From assembly GCA_946620645.1 (NCBI GenBank), contig CAMONN010000002.1, forward strand, positions 1 through 45,817: a stretch of 45,817 nt of DNA, written 5' to 3'. The stretch is from an uncultured Clostridia bacterium (GTDB lineage: Bacteria > Bacillota > Clostridia > Oscillospirales > Oscillospiraceae). The notes under the pieces were generated by a model. That model saw only the letters and a list, made by a program, of their open reading frames with translations. It was not told the origin of the DNA and made no database searches. Below, piece by piece: positions 27,846-35,835 of this stretch. The translations under genes and the position numbers were made by a program. How positions within the stretch are numbered: position 1 is the first letter of the stretch; every line of letters begins with the position of its first letter.

Positions 27846-29726
27846 ATGCTGACCGTTTCTTCCCTTGTTCTTTCTACGGCGCTGTTCCTTGCCATGGTGG
27901 CAAACCTTACCCTGAAGCCGAAGTTTTCTGCCAAAATCGCTGCGGGCTGTATGCTGGTCGGCGTGGTCGGAGGACTTCTGTTCTACGGCATCGGCTTTGC
28001 CGAAACGACCGGCAGCCTTGCGCTCAGCCTGCTTCGAACGCCCTTCAGTGTCATGCGTATGTTCGTCGGGATCAATGAGCTCTCGGCGATCGAGAATTCC
28101 ACTCTGGTCTCAACCCAGACAGGGATTGTTGTTTTCTGGATTGTGCATCTGGCGGCCTTTTATTCCATGACCAGTGCCGCCCTGACGACCCTGGGCGCAA
28201 AAATCCTGCGGAGCCTCCGCCTGATGATGTCCCGGCGAGGAGACCTGACCCTGATCTACGGGATCAATGAGCGGAGCCGGGGGATTGCCAGAGAATGCCT
28301 CTCTGATCCGGGAACCTCGGTTATTTTTCTTGCGGAGGACGCTTCGGACAGCCTGGTGTCTGACCTGAACAACCTGGGCGCCTCGGTTCTTACCGGTGCG
28401 GAGGCCGTCGCATCATCGAAATCGGCCGTGAAAAAGCTCCACCTGAAAAACCGTACCGTCACGGTTTACGCTCTGGACGAGGACGCGGATAAGGATCTGC
28501 AGTACGCCCTGCAGCTGCGAAACGCGCTGGAGCAGGCCGGTATTCCGGCGGAAAAGACACGCCTGACCCTGCCCGGTACCGAAGATATTATCGCGTCAAT
28601 GCTGCAGGTGTCTGAAAGCCGCTACGGCTTCGGCTATGTGAATGTTTATGATCCGGCGGAGCTGACGGCCAGAGCGCTGATCCGCACCTGCCCGCCCTGG
28701 GACTGCATCTCCTTCTGGGAAGACGGACACGCCAAGGAGGACTTCTCCTGCGCCATTGTGGGCTTTGGCAGCCACGGGCAGGAGGTGCTGAGGCAGCTGG
28801 TTATGAACGCCCAGTTTGCCGGAAGCAGCTTTCATGCCACAGTATTTTCTCTGCGCAGCCAGATGGAGGCGGGCTATCTGCTGACAGACTGCCCCGAACT
28901 TCAGAAGCAGTATGATATTAAGGGCATAAACGCCGATGGAAGAGGGAAAGAGTTTTATGAGTTTGTGGAAAAGAACCTTTCCACTCTGAAGCTGATTGCC
29001 ATCTGCACCGGTAATGACGCCATGAACCGTGAAATTGCGGAAAATCTTCTGCTTTTTCTCCATCGGCGGCACGCCGAGAACATCTGCGTGGTACAGTGCG
29101 GCTCGGAGGGCGTTCGCTATCAGGCCTCCATCGGAAGCCCGATCATCCGCACAAAGATCTATACCCGGGCATTTCTGTCCGCGGAAGAGGCGGACCGCAA
29201 CGCCATTCTGCTCAACAGCACCTACGATACCTCGAACCGGACCGACTGGGAAAAATGGGTGGCTTGTGACAGCTTCAGCAAGATGTCATCCCGGGCATCT
29301 GCGGAATTTCTTCCGGCCTTTATCCGAATTTCCGGAAGCACGAAAGAGGCCATGCTGAAGGGCGAATGGAATCCGACGCCGGAAATGCAGAAGGTGCTCG
29401 GTGAGACCGAACACCTTCGCTGGTGCGCATTCCATTACGCTATGGGCTATACCGCCATGACCGCGGAGCAGTTTGAAGCCAATGCGGAAACCTGGGCACG
29501 CCTTCAGCAGGATGGCGGCGGGAAGAATATCAAAATCGCCAAAGACACCCATGCCCGGCGCCACGCCTGTCTGGTGCCCTGGACGGCTCTGGACGAGCTG
29601 TCCGAAAAGGAGAACCGCCTGACGGGGCGCAACGTGGATTACAAACAGATTGACATCAACAATGTTCTCGCTCTTCCAAAGCTTCTTCAGCAGACGGAAA
29701 GGGCGGGAAAGAAAACAGGTCAATAA
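27846..29726 (+). CDS. membrane protein with two Rossmann/RCK-like (TrkA-N-like) regions and a C-terminal RyR-like domain
   Basis: N-terminal hydrophobic helices; nucleotide-binding-like segments LTLIYGINERSRGIARECL and CAIVGFGSHGQEVLRQLV; C-terminal LGETEHLRWCAFHYAMGYTAM...HARRHACLVPWTALDELSEKENRLTGRNVDYKQID resembles bacterial RyR domains. Confidence 0.7.
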   Translation: MLTVSSLVLSTALFLAMVANLTLKPKFSAKIAAGCMLVGVVGGLLFYGIGFAETTGSLALSLLRTPFSVMRMFVGINELSAIENSTLVSTQTGIVVFWIVHLAAFYSMTSAALTTLGAKILRSLRLMMSRRGDLTLIYGINERSRGIARECLSDPGTSVIFLAEDASDSLVSDLNNLGASVLTGAEAVASSKSAVKKLHLKNRTVTVYALDEDADKDLQYALQLRNALEQAGIPAEKTRLTLPGTEDIIASMLQVSESRYGFGYVNVYDPAELTARALIRTCPPWDCISFWEDGHAKEDFSCAIVGFGSHGQEVLRQLVMNAQFAGSSFHATVFSLRSQMEAGYLLTDCPELQKQYDIKGINADGRGKEFYEFVEKNLSTLKLIAICTGNDAMNREIAENLLLFLHRRHAENICVVQCGSEGVRYQASIGSPIIRTKIYTRAFLSAEEADRNAILLNSTYDTSNRTDWEKWVACDSFSKMSSRASAEFLPAFIRISGSTKEAMLKGEWNPTPEMQKVLGETEHLRWCAFHYAMGYTAMTAEQFEANAETWARLQQDGGGKNIKIAKDTHARRHACLVPWTALDELSEKENRLTGRNVDYKQIDINNVLALPKLLQQTERAGKKTGQ

Positions 29727-29739
29727 CGGTATTGTCTGA

Positions 29740-31017
29740 TCAGACAGCGCCGGGCTTGCCAAGCATGCGGAACATATTCTTCTTGTAGGCCTCAACGCCC
29801 GGCTGGTCAAAGGGATTCACGCCGGACATGTAGCCGGAAAGCGCGCAGGCCAGCTCAAAGAAGCAGACCAGTTCCGCAAGGCCTTCCTCATCCCGCGCTG
29901 AGCAGCTGATGACCAGGTTCGGCACGCCGCCGTCGATGTGCGCCTCACGGACGGCATCGGCCGCAACGCCGCAGATCTCCGCCAGATCGCGGCCCGAGAG
30001 GTAATTCAGGCCGTCGGCGTTGTCTTCGGAATTCGGAACCGGGCAGGAATAACGGGAGCGGCGGAAGCGGACAACGGACTCCATCAGATTCCGGGGGCCC
30101 TCCTGAATATACTGTCCCATCGAGTGCAGGTCGGCAGTGAACTCCACGGATGCCGGGAAAATGCCCTTGTTGTCCTTGCCCTCACTTTCGCCGTAGAGCT
30201 GCTTCCACCACTCCGCCATGAAGCGGAAACTCGGCTCATAGCAGCCCAGGATTTCCACACCGAAGCCCTTGCTGCAGAGGTTCTGCCGTGCGGCGGCGTA
30301 CTGCCAGGCGGGGTTTTCACTGCTGCGCAGGTCCAGCGCGTCGAACTCGCGGATGGCGGCGTCAATGACTCTGCGAATATCGATGCCGGCCACTGCCATC
30401 GGCAGCAGCCCGACAGCGGAGAATATGCTGAAGCGGCCGCCGACGTCGTCAGGGACCACAAAGCTTTCCCAGCCGTTTGAGTCGGCCAGAGTCTTCAGAA
30501 CGCCGCGGCGGGCGTCGGTGGTCGCAAAAATATGCTCATCGGCAGCGGCGCCGTACTTTTTCTTCAGCAGTTCCCGGAAGATCCGAAAGGCGACGGCGGG
30601 CTCCAGGGTAGTGCCGGACTTGGAAATAACATTCACATCGAAGTCCCGGTCACCGAGCTTTTCAAGCGTGTCGCAGAACGCGTCGGCGGAAAGTCCGTTG
30701 CCGACAAAAAAGACCTCGGGGTCTCCCTTGCCCGGGACCGGCCGCAGCAGTTCAATGGCGCCGCGGGCACCAAGATAAGAGCCGCCAATCCCGATTACCA
30801 CCAGTGCGCCGGAGCGGGAACGGATTTTTTCGGCTGCGGCAACAATGCGGTCCAGCTCAGTATCCAGTATGGCTTTCGGCAGTTTCAGCCAGCCGGTAAA
30901 GTCCGCCCCCAGCCCGCTTCCGGATGTGAGCATCTCATGCGCGCGCGAGGCGGCGGCATAATCCGGGCCGGCCTTCGTAAAGAATTTCTGAGCGCCGGAC
31001 AGATCAATCTGTATCAT
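29740..31017 (-). CDS. pgi: glucose-6-phosphate isomerase
   Basis: ALVVIGIGGSYLGARGAIELLRP...VNVISKSGTTLEPAVAFRIFRELL...GGRFSIFSAVGLLPMAVAGIDI...GVNPFDQPGVEAYKKNMFRMLGKP. Confidence 0.97.
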   Translation of the reverse strand: MIQIDLSGAQKFFTKAGPDYAAASRAHEMLTSGSGLGADFTGWLKLPKAILDTELDRIVAAAEKIRSRSGALVVIGIGGSYLGARGAIELLRPVPGKGDPEVFFVGNGLSADAFCDTLEKLGDRDFDVNVISKSGTTLEPAVAFRIFRELLKKKYGAAADEHIFATTDARRGVLKTLADSNGWESFVVPDDVGGRFSIFSAVGLLPMAVAGIDIRRVIDAAIREFDALDLRSSENPAWQYAAARQNLCSKGFGVEILGCYEPSFRFMAEWWKQLYGESEGKDNKGIFPASVEFTADLHSMGQYIQEGPRNLMESVVRFRRSRYSCPVPNSEDNADGLNYLSGRDLAEICGVAADAVREAHIDGGVPNLVISCSARDEEGLAELVCFFELACALSGYMSGVNPFDQPGVEAYKKNMFRMLGKPGAV

Positions 31018-31277
31018 ATCAGAGCCTCCTGTGTTTATTATCGTACCGCTTCATTATATAGTTTTTTCCGGGGAAAGCAACTGAAAAATACATTGAAAAT
31101 GGTTTACAGAATACTGAATAAATTCTTGTAACTTATGAATAATCCATTTCAAAACAGTGAAAAAATATCGACATCAGCCGGGTTTTCGACTTTTTGAACC
31201 GGTTTTTCAACAGGCTGAAGTGCATAAAACCGCACATTCGGTAGACATAATCTAAAAAAGCTTCAGGGGTTTTCGGA

Positions 31278-31306
31278 TTGACAAATCCCGATGAGAGATT
31301 TATAAT
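31278..31306 (+). promoter_or_regulatory. promoter of the thiamine operon
   Basis: TTGACA-17-TATAAT. Confidence 0.8.
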
Positions 31307-31325
31307 ACCCTTTGCAAATTGATAT

Positions 31326-31410
31326 GGGCGCTGGGTTTTCCCGGCTGAGATGGAGTAATGGAGCTCTAACACCATGGAACCTGATCCGGGTAATGCCGGC
31401 GTAGGGAACA
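31326..31410 (+). promoter_or_regulatory. TPP riboswitch (THI element)
   Basis: CTGAGATGG...CCATGGAACCTGATCCGGGTAATGCCGGCGTAGGGAA matches the conserved THI-box core. Confidence 0.96.
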
Positions 31411-31416
31411 CCGAAC

Positions 31417-31451
31417 ACGGTAGGTTCTTTACGGAACCCGCCGTTTTTTTT
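31417..31451 (+). terminator. TPP riboswitch expression-platform terminator
   Basis: ACGGtaGGTTC tttacg GAACCcgCCGT followed by TTTTTTTT. Confidence 0.8.
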
Positions 31452-31647
31452 GAAGGAGGCGATGCAGAAAACGTAAGGCGCCCCGCAATTGCGGGAGCGG
31501 GCCGAGGGGAGCGCCTTGGGTCCGGGCCAAAAGACAGCGATGGGAAGCCGTGTTCCGGCGTGAGAGGAGACCAGCAAGTCTCGACCGCTCTTCCTTGCAG
31601 TGTAAGGAAGATTCCGCTAACGTTTTCTTCATCTGATTTCAAAAAAA
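31445..31647 (+). ncRNA. second structured leader element between the TPP-riboswitch terminator and thiW
   Basis: Closing inverted repeats TTTTTTTGAA/TTCAAAAAAA and GATGcAGAAAACGT/ACGTTTTCtTCATC, enclosing AAGGCGC/GCGCCTT, CCCGC-aatt-GCGGG, GAGAC/GTCTC and CTTCCTT/AAGGAAG. Confidence 0.5.
31462..31476 (+). CDS. possible micro-ORF MQKT in the leader
   Basis: GAAGGAGG-cg-ATGCAGAAAACGTAA. Encodes the same first four residues as ThiW (MQKTSVKK). The SD-to-ATG spacing of about 2 nt is short. Confidence 0.2.
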   Translation: MQKT

Positions 31648-31661
31648 GGAGTTCGGTTTCA

Positions 31662-32174
31662 ATGCAAAAGACATCTGTAAAAAAATTGGCTCTTGCCAGC
31701 ATGATGGTGGCGGTTGCCGTTGTCGGCAGCACGTTTTCCTTCCCGGTGCTCGGCAGCCGCTGCGCCCCTGTTCAGCATATGGTGAACGTTCTGTGCGCGG
31801 TATTGCTGGGCCCCTGGTACGGACTGGGGGTTGCTTTTGTGGCAAGCCTTCTGCGCAATCTTCTGGGGCTTGGATCGCTGCTTGCCTTTCCGGGCAGCAT
31901 GTGCGGGGCTCTCCTCTGCGGGCTGGGTTACCGCTTCACCAGGAATCTTCCGGTGACGCTGCTGTGCGAGATCTTCGGAACCGGCATTATCGGCGGGCTC
32001 CTCTCCTACCCGATTGCGATTGCGTTTATGGGTAAGACTGCGGGAAGCCTCGCATTCTACGCCTATGTGGTGCCGTTTCTTGTTTCCACGGTGGGCGGAA
32101 GCATCATTGCTGGAATCATCGTGCTGGCGCTGCAGAAAAACGGCGCCCTTCACCAGATCCAGGCAAAGCTGTAA
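31662..32174 (+). CDS. thiW: ThiW-like energy-coupling factor S component (thiazole transport)
   Basis: KKLALASMMVAVAVVGSTFSFPVLGSRCAPVQHMVNVLCAVLLGPWYGLGVAFVASLLRNLLGLGSLLAFPGSMCGALLCGLGYR; TPP-riboswitch-controlled and next to thiM. Confidence 0.93.
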   Translation: MQKTSVKKLALASMMVAVAVVGSTFSFPVLGSRCAPVQHMVNVLCAVLLGPWYGLGVAFVASLLRNLLGLGSLLAFPGSMCGALLCGLGYRFTRNLPVTLLCEIFGTGIIGGLLSYPIAIAFMGKTAGSLAFYAYVVPFLVSTVGGSIIAGIIVLALQKNGALHQIQAKL

Positions 32175-32194
32175 GCAGAAAGGGACGTAACCCG

Positions 32195-32998
32195 ATGCCG
32201 GATTTTTCTCAACTGAATGAAATCAGGCGGCGTCGGCCGCTTCTCCACTGTGTGAGCAATCTTGTTTCCATTAACGACTGCGCCAACATCGCGCTTGCCG
32301 CCGGGGCAAGCCCGATGATGGCGCCGGCGGCGGTAGAAGCGGAGGAGATTACGGCGCGGTCCCAGGCAACGGTTCTGAATACCGGGACCCCGGATGAGGA
32401 GCGCTTTCGGACCTGCGAGGCCTGCTTCCTGGCAGTGGAAAAGTTTCCGCAGCCGGTGATTCTCGACCCGGTGGGCGTTGGGGCAAGCAGCTGGCGCCTG
32501 CGGCAGATTCTGGTGCTGCTGGATCACTTCCGCCCGTCGGTCCTGCGGGTAAACTTTGGGGAGGCCCAGGCCTTGTGCGGGGTTTCCGGCCAGGAGCAGG
32601 GCGTCGACAGCGTAAAGTTTGCGTCCGTGGAAGAACGGGCGGAGCTGGCCCGCCGTCTGGCAGGGTACAGGCATACGACAGTTCTGCTCACCGGAGAACA
32701 GGATCTGGTCTCCGATGGGAGCCGGGTCGTCCGGATTTCCGGAGGGAGCGGAAAAACAGGGCTGGTTACCGGCTGCGGGGATATGCTCTCAGTGCTTTGC
32801 GGGGCTTTTGCGGCGGTGGAGCCTGACATGCTGTCGGCAGCCGTGCTGGCCTCCGCGTTCTGGAAGTGCTGCGCCGCAGATGCGGAGGCGGCGTCGAAAA
32901 CCCGCGGAATCGGAAGCTTTCACGAGGCGCTGTTTTCCGCCGCGGAAATGATGACAGCCGAAAAACTGGAGAAAACCAGCAGCATTCAGGCCCTGTAA
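32195..32998 (+). CDS. thiM: hydroxyethylthiazole kinase
   Basis: RRPLLHCVSNLVSINDCANIALAAGASPMMA...VILDPVGVGASSWR...LRVNFGEAQAL...TGEQDLVSDGSRVVRISGGSGKTGLVTGCGDMLSVLCGAF. Confidence 0.94.
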   Translation: MPDFSQLNEIRRRRPLLHCVSNLVSINDCANIALAAGASPMMAPAAVEAEEITARSQATVLNTGTPDEERFRTCEACFLAVEKFPQPVILDPVGVGASSWRLRQILVLLDHFRPSVLRVNFGEAQALCGVSGQEQGVDSVKFASVEERAELARRLAGYRHTTVLLTGEQDLVSDGSRVVRISGGSGKTGLVTGCGDMLSVLCGAFAAVEPDMLSAAVLASAFWKCCAADAEAASKTRGIGSFHEALFSAAEMMTAEKLEKTSSIQAL

Positions 32999-33037
32999 GG
33001 GGCCGATACCATGAAACCGGCAGGGAGTGTTATTAAA

Positions 33038-33667
33038 ATGAAAAGGGAAAGCCTGAAGTTATATGTTGTTACGGACCGAAGCTGGCTGAACGGAGAGAGT
33101 CTGAGAGACCAGGTGGAGAAGGCGCTGCGGGGAGGAGCAAGCTTTGTTCAGCTGAGAGAAAAGAATCTGGACCGGGAGCGGTTTCTGGCGGAGGCAGTGG
33201 AACTTCGCAGCCTTTGCAGACAGTATCAGGTTCCCTTTGTTGTAAATGACAACGTGGAGATCGCCCGTCTCTGTGACGCCGACGGCGTGCACATCGGCCA
33301 GGAGGACATGGCTCTTTCCGAAGCGCGGAAAATGCTGGGCGCCGGAAAGATCATCGGTGTAACCTGCAAGACGGTGGAAGAAGCTCTGAAAGCCCAGGCG
33401 GACGGGGCGGACTATATCGGATCGGGAGCCATGTTTCAAAGCACCGCAAAGCCCGGTGCGAAACCGATCACGGTGGAGCAGCTCCGGGAAATCTGCGCTG
33501 CTGTTTCGATTCCGGTGGTGGCGATCGGCGGGATTACACGGGAGAATGTGACCCGGCTGCGCGATACCGGGATTGCGGGAGTCGCCGTTGTCAGCGCCGT
33601 TTTTCAGCAGAAGGACATCGAGCAGGCGGCACGTGCCCTGTTTGAGACCGTAACACAGTTATTCTGA
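33038..33667 (+). CDS. thiE: thiamine phosphate synthase
   Basis: LYVVTDRSWLNGESLRDQVEKALRGGASFVQLREKNLDRERFLAEA...NDNVEIARLCDADGVHIGQEDM...DYIGSGAMFQSTAKPGAKP...PVVAIGGITREN. An upstream ATG at 33011 is also possible. Confidence 0.96.
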   Translation: MKRESLKLYVVTDRSWLNGESLRDQVEKALRGGASFVQLREKNLDRERFLAEAVELRSLCRQYQVPFVVNDNVEIARLCDADGVHIGQEDMALSEARKMLGAGKIIGVTCKTVEEALKAQADGADYIGSGAMFQSTAKPGAKPITVEQLREICAAVSIPVVAIGGITRENVTRLRDTGIAGVAVVSAVFQQKDIEQAARALFETVTQLF

Positions 33668-33746
33668 GGGAAACCCTCTGCGGAACATTGGGGGCACCAC
33701 CTTGTTTCGCGTAATAAAATCATTGCTGTACTGAAAGGAGAAACTT

Positions 33747-34541
33747 ATGAAAACAGCACTGACAATCGCTGGATCTGATTCCAGCGGAGGCGCCGGCATC
33801 CAGGCTGATATCAAAACCATGACCGCCAACGGCGTGTATGCCATGAGCGCGATCACGGCCCTGACAGCCCAGAACACAACCGGCGTCCAGGGAATCTTTG
33901 AGGTTCCGGAAAGTTTCCTCGCCATGCAGATCGACAGTATCTTTACCGACATCCGGCCGGATGCCGTCAAGATCGGTATGGTCTCCTCCGCCGGCCTGAT
34001 AGAAGTTATTGCCGAAAGGCTTCGCTTCTACGAGGCTGAGAACATTGTGGTGGACCCGGTTATGGTGGCGACCAGCGGAGCGAAGCTGCTGAGCGACAAC
34101 GCGGTGGATGCTCTGAAGACGCTGCTTCTTCCTCTGGCAACGGTTCTGACACCGAATATTCCGGAAGCGGAGGTCCTGTCCGGAAAGAAAATTCTGACGC
34201 AGGACGACATGGAAGAGGCTGCCAGGAGCATCAGTGAAAAATACGGATGCGCAGTGCTTTGCAAAGGCGGCCACAACATTAATGACGCCAATGATCTCCT
34301 CTTCGACGGTGAAGAGATGCACTGGTTTTACGGTCGGCGGATCGACAACCCGAACACGCACGGGACGGGCTGTACCCTCTCCAGCGCCATAGCCGCAAAC
34401 CTTGCCAAGGGGAGAGACCTCTGCTCTGCGGTAGAACAGGCAAAGAACTATATTTCCGGCGCCCTTTCCGCCATGCTGGATCTCGGCAAAGGTTCCGGCC
34501 CCATGAACCATGCTTTTGCCATTGACGGCAATTACAGGTAG
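33747..34541 (+). CDS. thiD: bifunctional hydroxymethylpyrimidine kinase/phosphomethylpyrimidine kinase
   Basis: KTALTIAGSDSSGGAGIQADIKTMTANGVYAMSAITALTAQNTTGVQ...VVDPVMVATSGAKLL...GTGCTLSSAIAANLAKG. Confidence 0.97.
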   Translation: MKTALTIAGSDSSGGAGIQADIKTMTANGVYAMSAITALTAQNTTGVQGIFEVPESFLAMQIDSIFTDIRPDAVKIGMVSSAGLIEVIAERLRFYEAENIVVDPVMVATSGAKLLSDNAVDALKTLLLPLATVLTPNIPEAEVLSGKKILTQDDMEEAARSISEKYGCAVLCKGGHNINDANDLLFDGEEMHWFYGRRIDNPNTHGTGCTLSSAIAANLAKGRDLCSAVEQAKNYISGALSAMLDLGKGSGPMNHAFAIDGNYR

Positions 34542-34544
34542 GGG

Positions 34545-35738
34545 GTGGAAGACGTGGAATCAAGACGTACTACGGTCTTTGAAAACGGTCTCATCTGGTT
34601 TGGGGCCGCCGTCTCCATTGCGGAGATTCTGACAGGAACCTACTTTGCTCCGCTGGGCTTCCGGAGAGGTCTGCTGGCCATTTTGATAGGCCACGTAATC
34701 GGCTGTGGGCTGCTGTTTCTGGCGGGCCTCATCGGCGGGCAGCGCCGTCTGAGCGCGATGGAGACCGTAAAGCTCAGCTTCGGCCGCATCGGAGGACTGT
34801 TTTTCTCGCTGCTTAATATTCTGCAGCTGTTAGGCTGGACGGCGATCATGATTTTTGACGGGGCCGCCGCAGCCGGGGAAATCCTGTCGGTTCCCACATG
34901 GATCTGGTGCCTGATTATCGGGGCGCTGATTCTGCTGTGGATTATGATCGGCATTCAGAATCTCGGAAAGCTGAACACAATCGCCATGTCGGCGCTGTTT
35001 CTGCTGACGGTGGTGCTGTGCTTTGTTATTTTCGGGAAGGGAAGTCTGAGCAGCGCGGCCGGCGATGCCATCAGCTTCGGCGCTGCGGTGGAGCTGTCGG
35101 TGGCCATGCCGCTTTCGTGGCTGCCGCTTATAAGCGACTATACGCGGGAAGCTGAGAAGCCTGTGAAGGCAACAGCCGTCAGTGCCCTTGTTTACGGACT
35201 GGTCAGCTGCTGGATGTATGTGATCGGCATGGGAAGCGCGATCTTCACCGGGGAGAGCGATATCGCCCTGATCATGGTAAAGGCCGGGCTGGGTGTTGTC
35301 GGTCTGCTGATTATTGTGTTTTCAACCGTGACGACGACCTTCCTGGATGCCTGGTCCGCCGGAATATCCAGTGAAGCGGTTTCCCCGAAGCTGAAGGGGA
35401 AGGCGGTTGCCGCGGTTGCGACGATCCTCGGCACTTTGGGGGCAATTTTCCTGCCGCTGGCGGATATTACTGATTTTCTCTACCTGATCGGGTCGGTTTT
35501 CGCGCCGATGATCGCGGTGCAGATTGCCGACACCTTTATCCTGAAACAGGATTGCGGAAAGCAGGCCTTCTCCGTCAGGAACCTTCTGATCTGGCTGCTG
35601 GGTTTTATAGCCTACCGGCTTCTGATGCGGGTCGACCTGATCTGCGGAAATACACTGCCGGACATGGTGATCACCATTCTGCTCTGTGTGGTCTGCGCTA
35701 AACTCGAAGGGAAAAAACAGGCCGGTTCCGTCGGCTGA
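34545..35738 (+). CDS. cytX: CytX-like putative hydroxymethylpyrimidine transporter (NCS1 family)
   Basis: FENGLIWFGAAVSIAEILTGTYFAPLGFRRGLLAILIGHVIGCGLLFLAGLIG...AMPLSWLPLISDYTREAEKP; last gene of the thiamine operon. GTG start (34545 or 34554). Confidence 0.88.
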   Translation: MEDVESRRTTVFENGLIWFGAAVSIAEILTGTYFAPLGFRRGLLAILIGHVIGCGLLFLAGLIGGQRRLSAMETVKLSFGRIGGLFFSLLNILQLLGWTAIMIFDGAAAAGEILSVPTWIWCLIIGALILLWIMIGIQNLGKLNTIAMSALFLLTVVLCFVIFGKGSLSSAAGDAISFGAAVELSVAMPLSWLPLISDYTREAEKPVKATAVSALVYGLVSCWMYVIGMGSAIFTGESDIALIMVKAGLGVVGLLIIVFSTVTTTFLDAWSAGISSEAVSPKLKGKAVAAVATILGTLGAIFLPLADITDFLYLIGSVFAPMIAVQIADTFILKQDCGKQAFSVRNLLIWLLGFIAYRLLMRVDLICGNTLPDMVITILLCVVCAKLEGKKQAGSVG

Positions 35739-35783
35739 GCGGGTGTAAGGATCTGTCTGACCCCGCATCTTGCGCAATAACAG

Positions 35784-35815
35784 AACGGACTCTGTCTACT
35801 GACAGAGTCCGTTTT
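35784..35815 (+). terminator. intrinsic terminator of the thiamine operon
   Basis: AACGGACTCTGTC tact GACAGAGTCCGTT then TTT. Confidence 0.88.
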
Positions 35816-35835
35816 TCTGCGGACGGTATTTTCTG

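Noticed and set aside
31441-31661. Cobalamin riboswitch, T-box or group I intron as the identity of the second thi-leader element
   Set aside because: I could not find the conserved cobalamin GCCACTG core, the T-box GGTGGNACCGCG or intron core motifs; a covariance search is required before naming any class.
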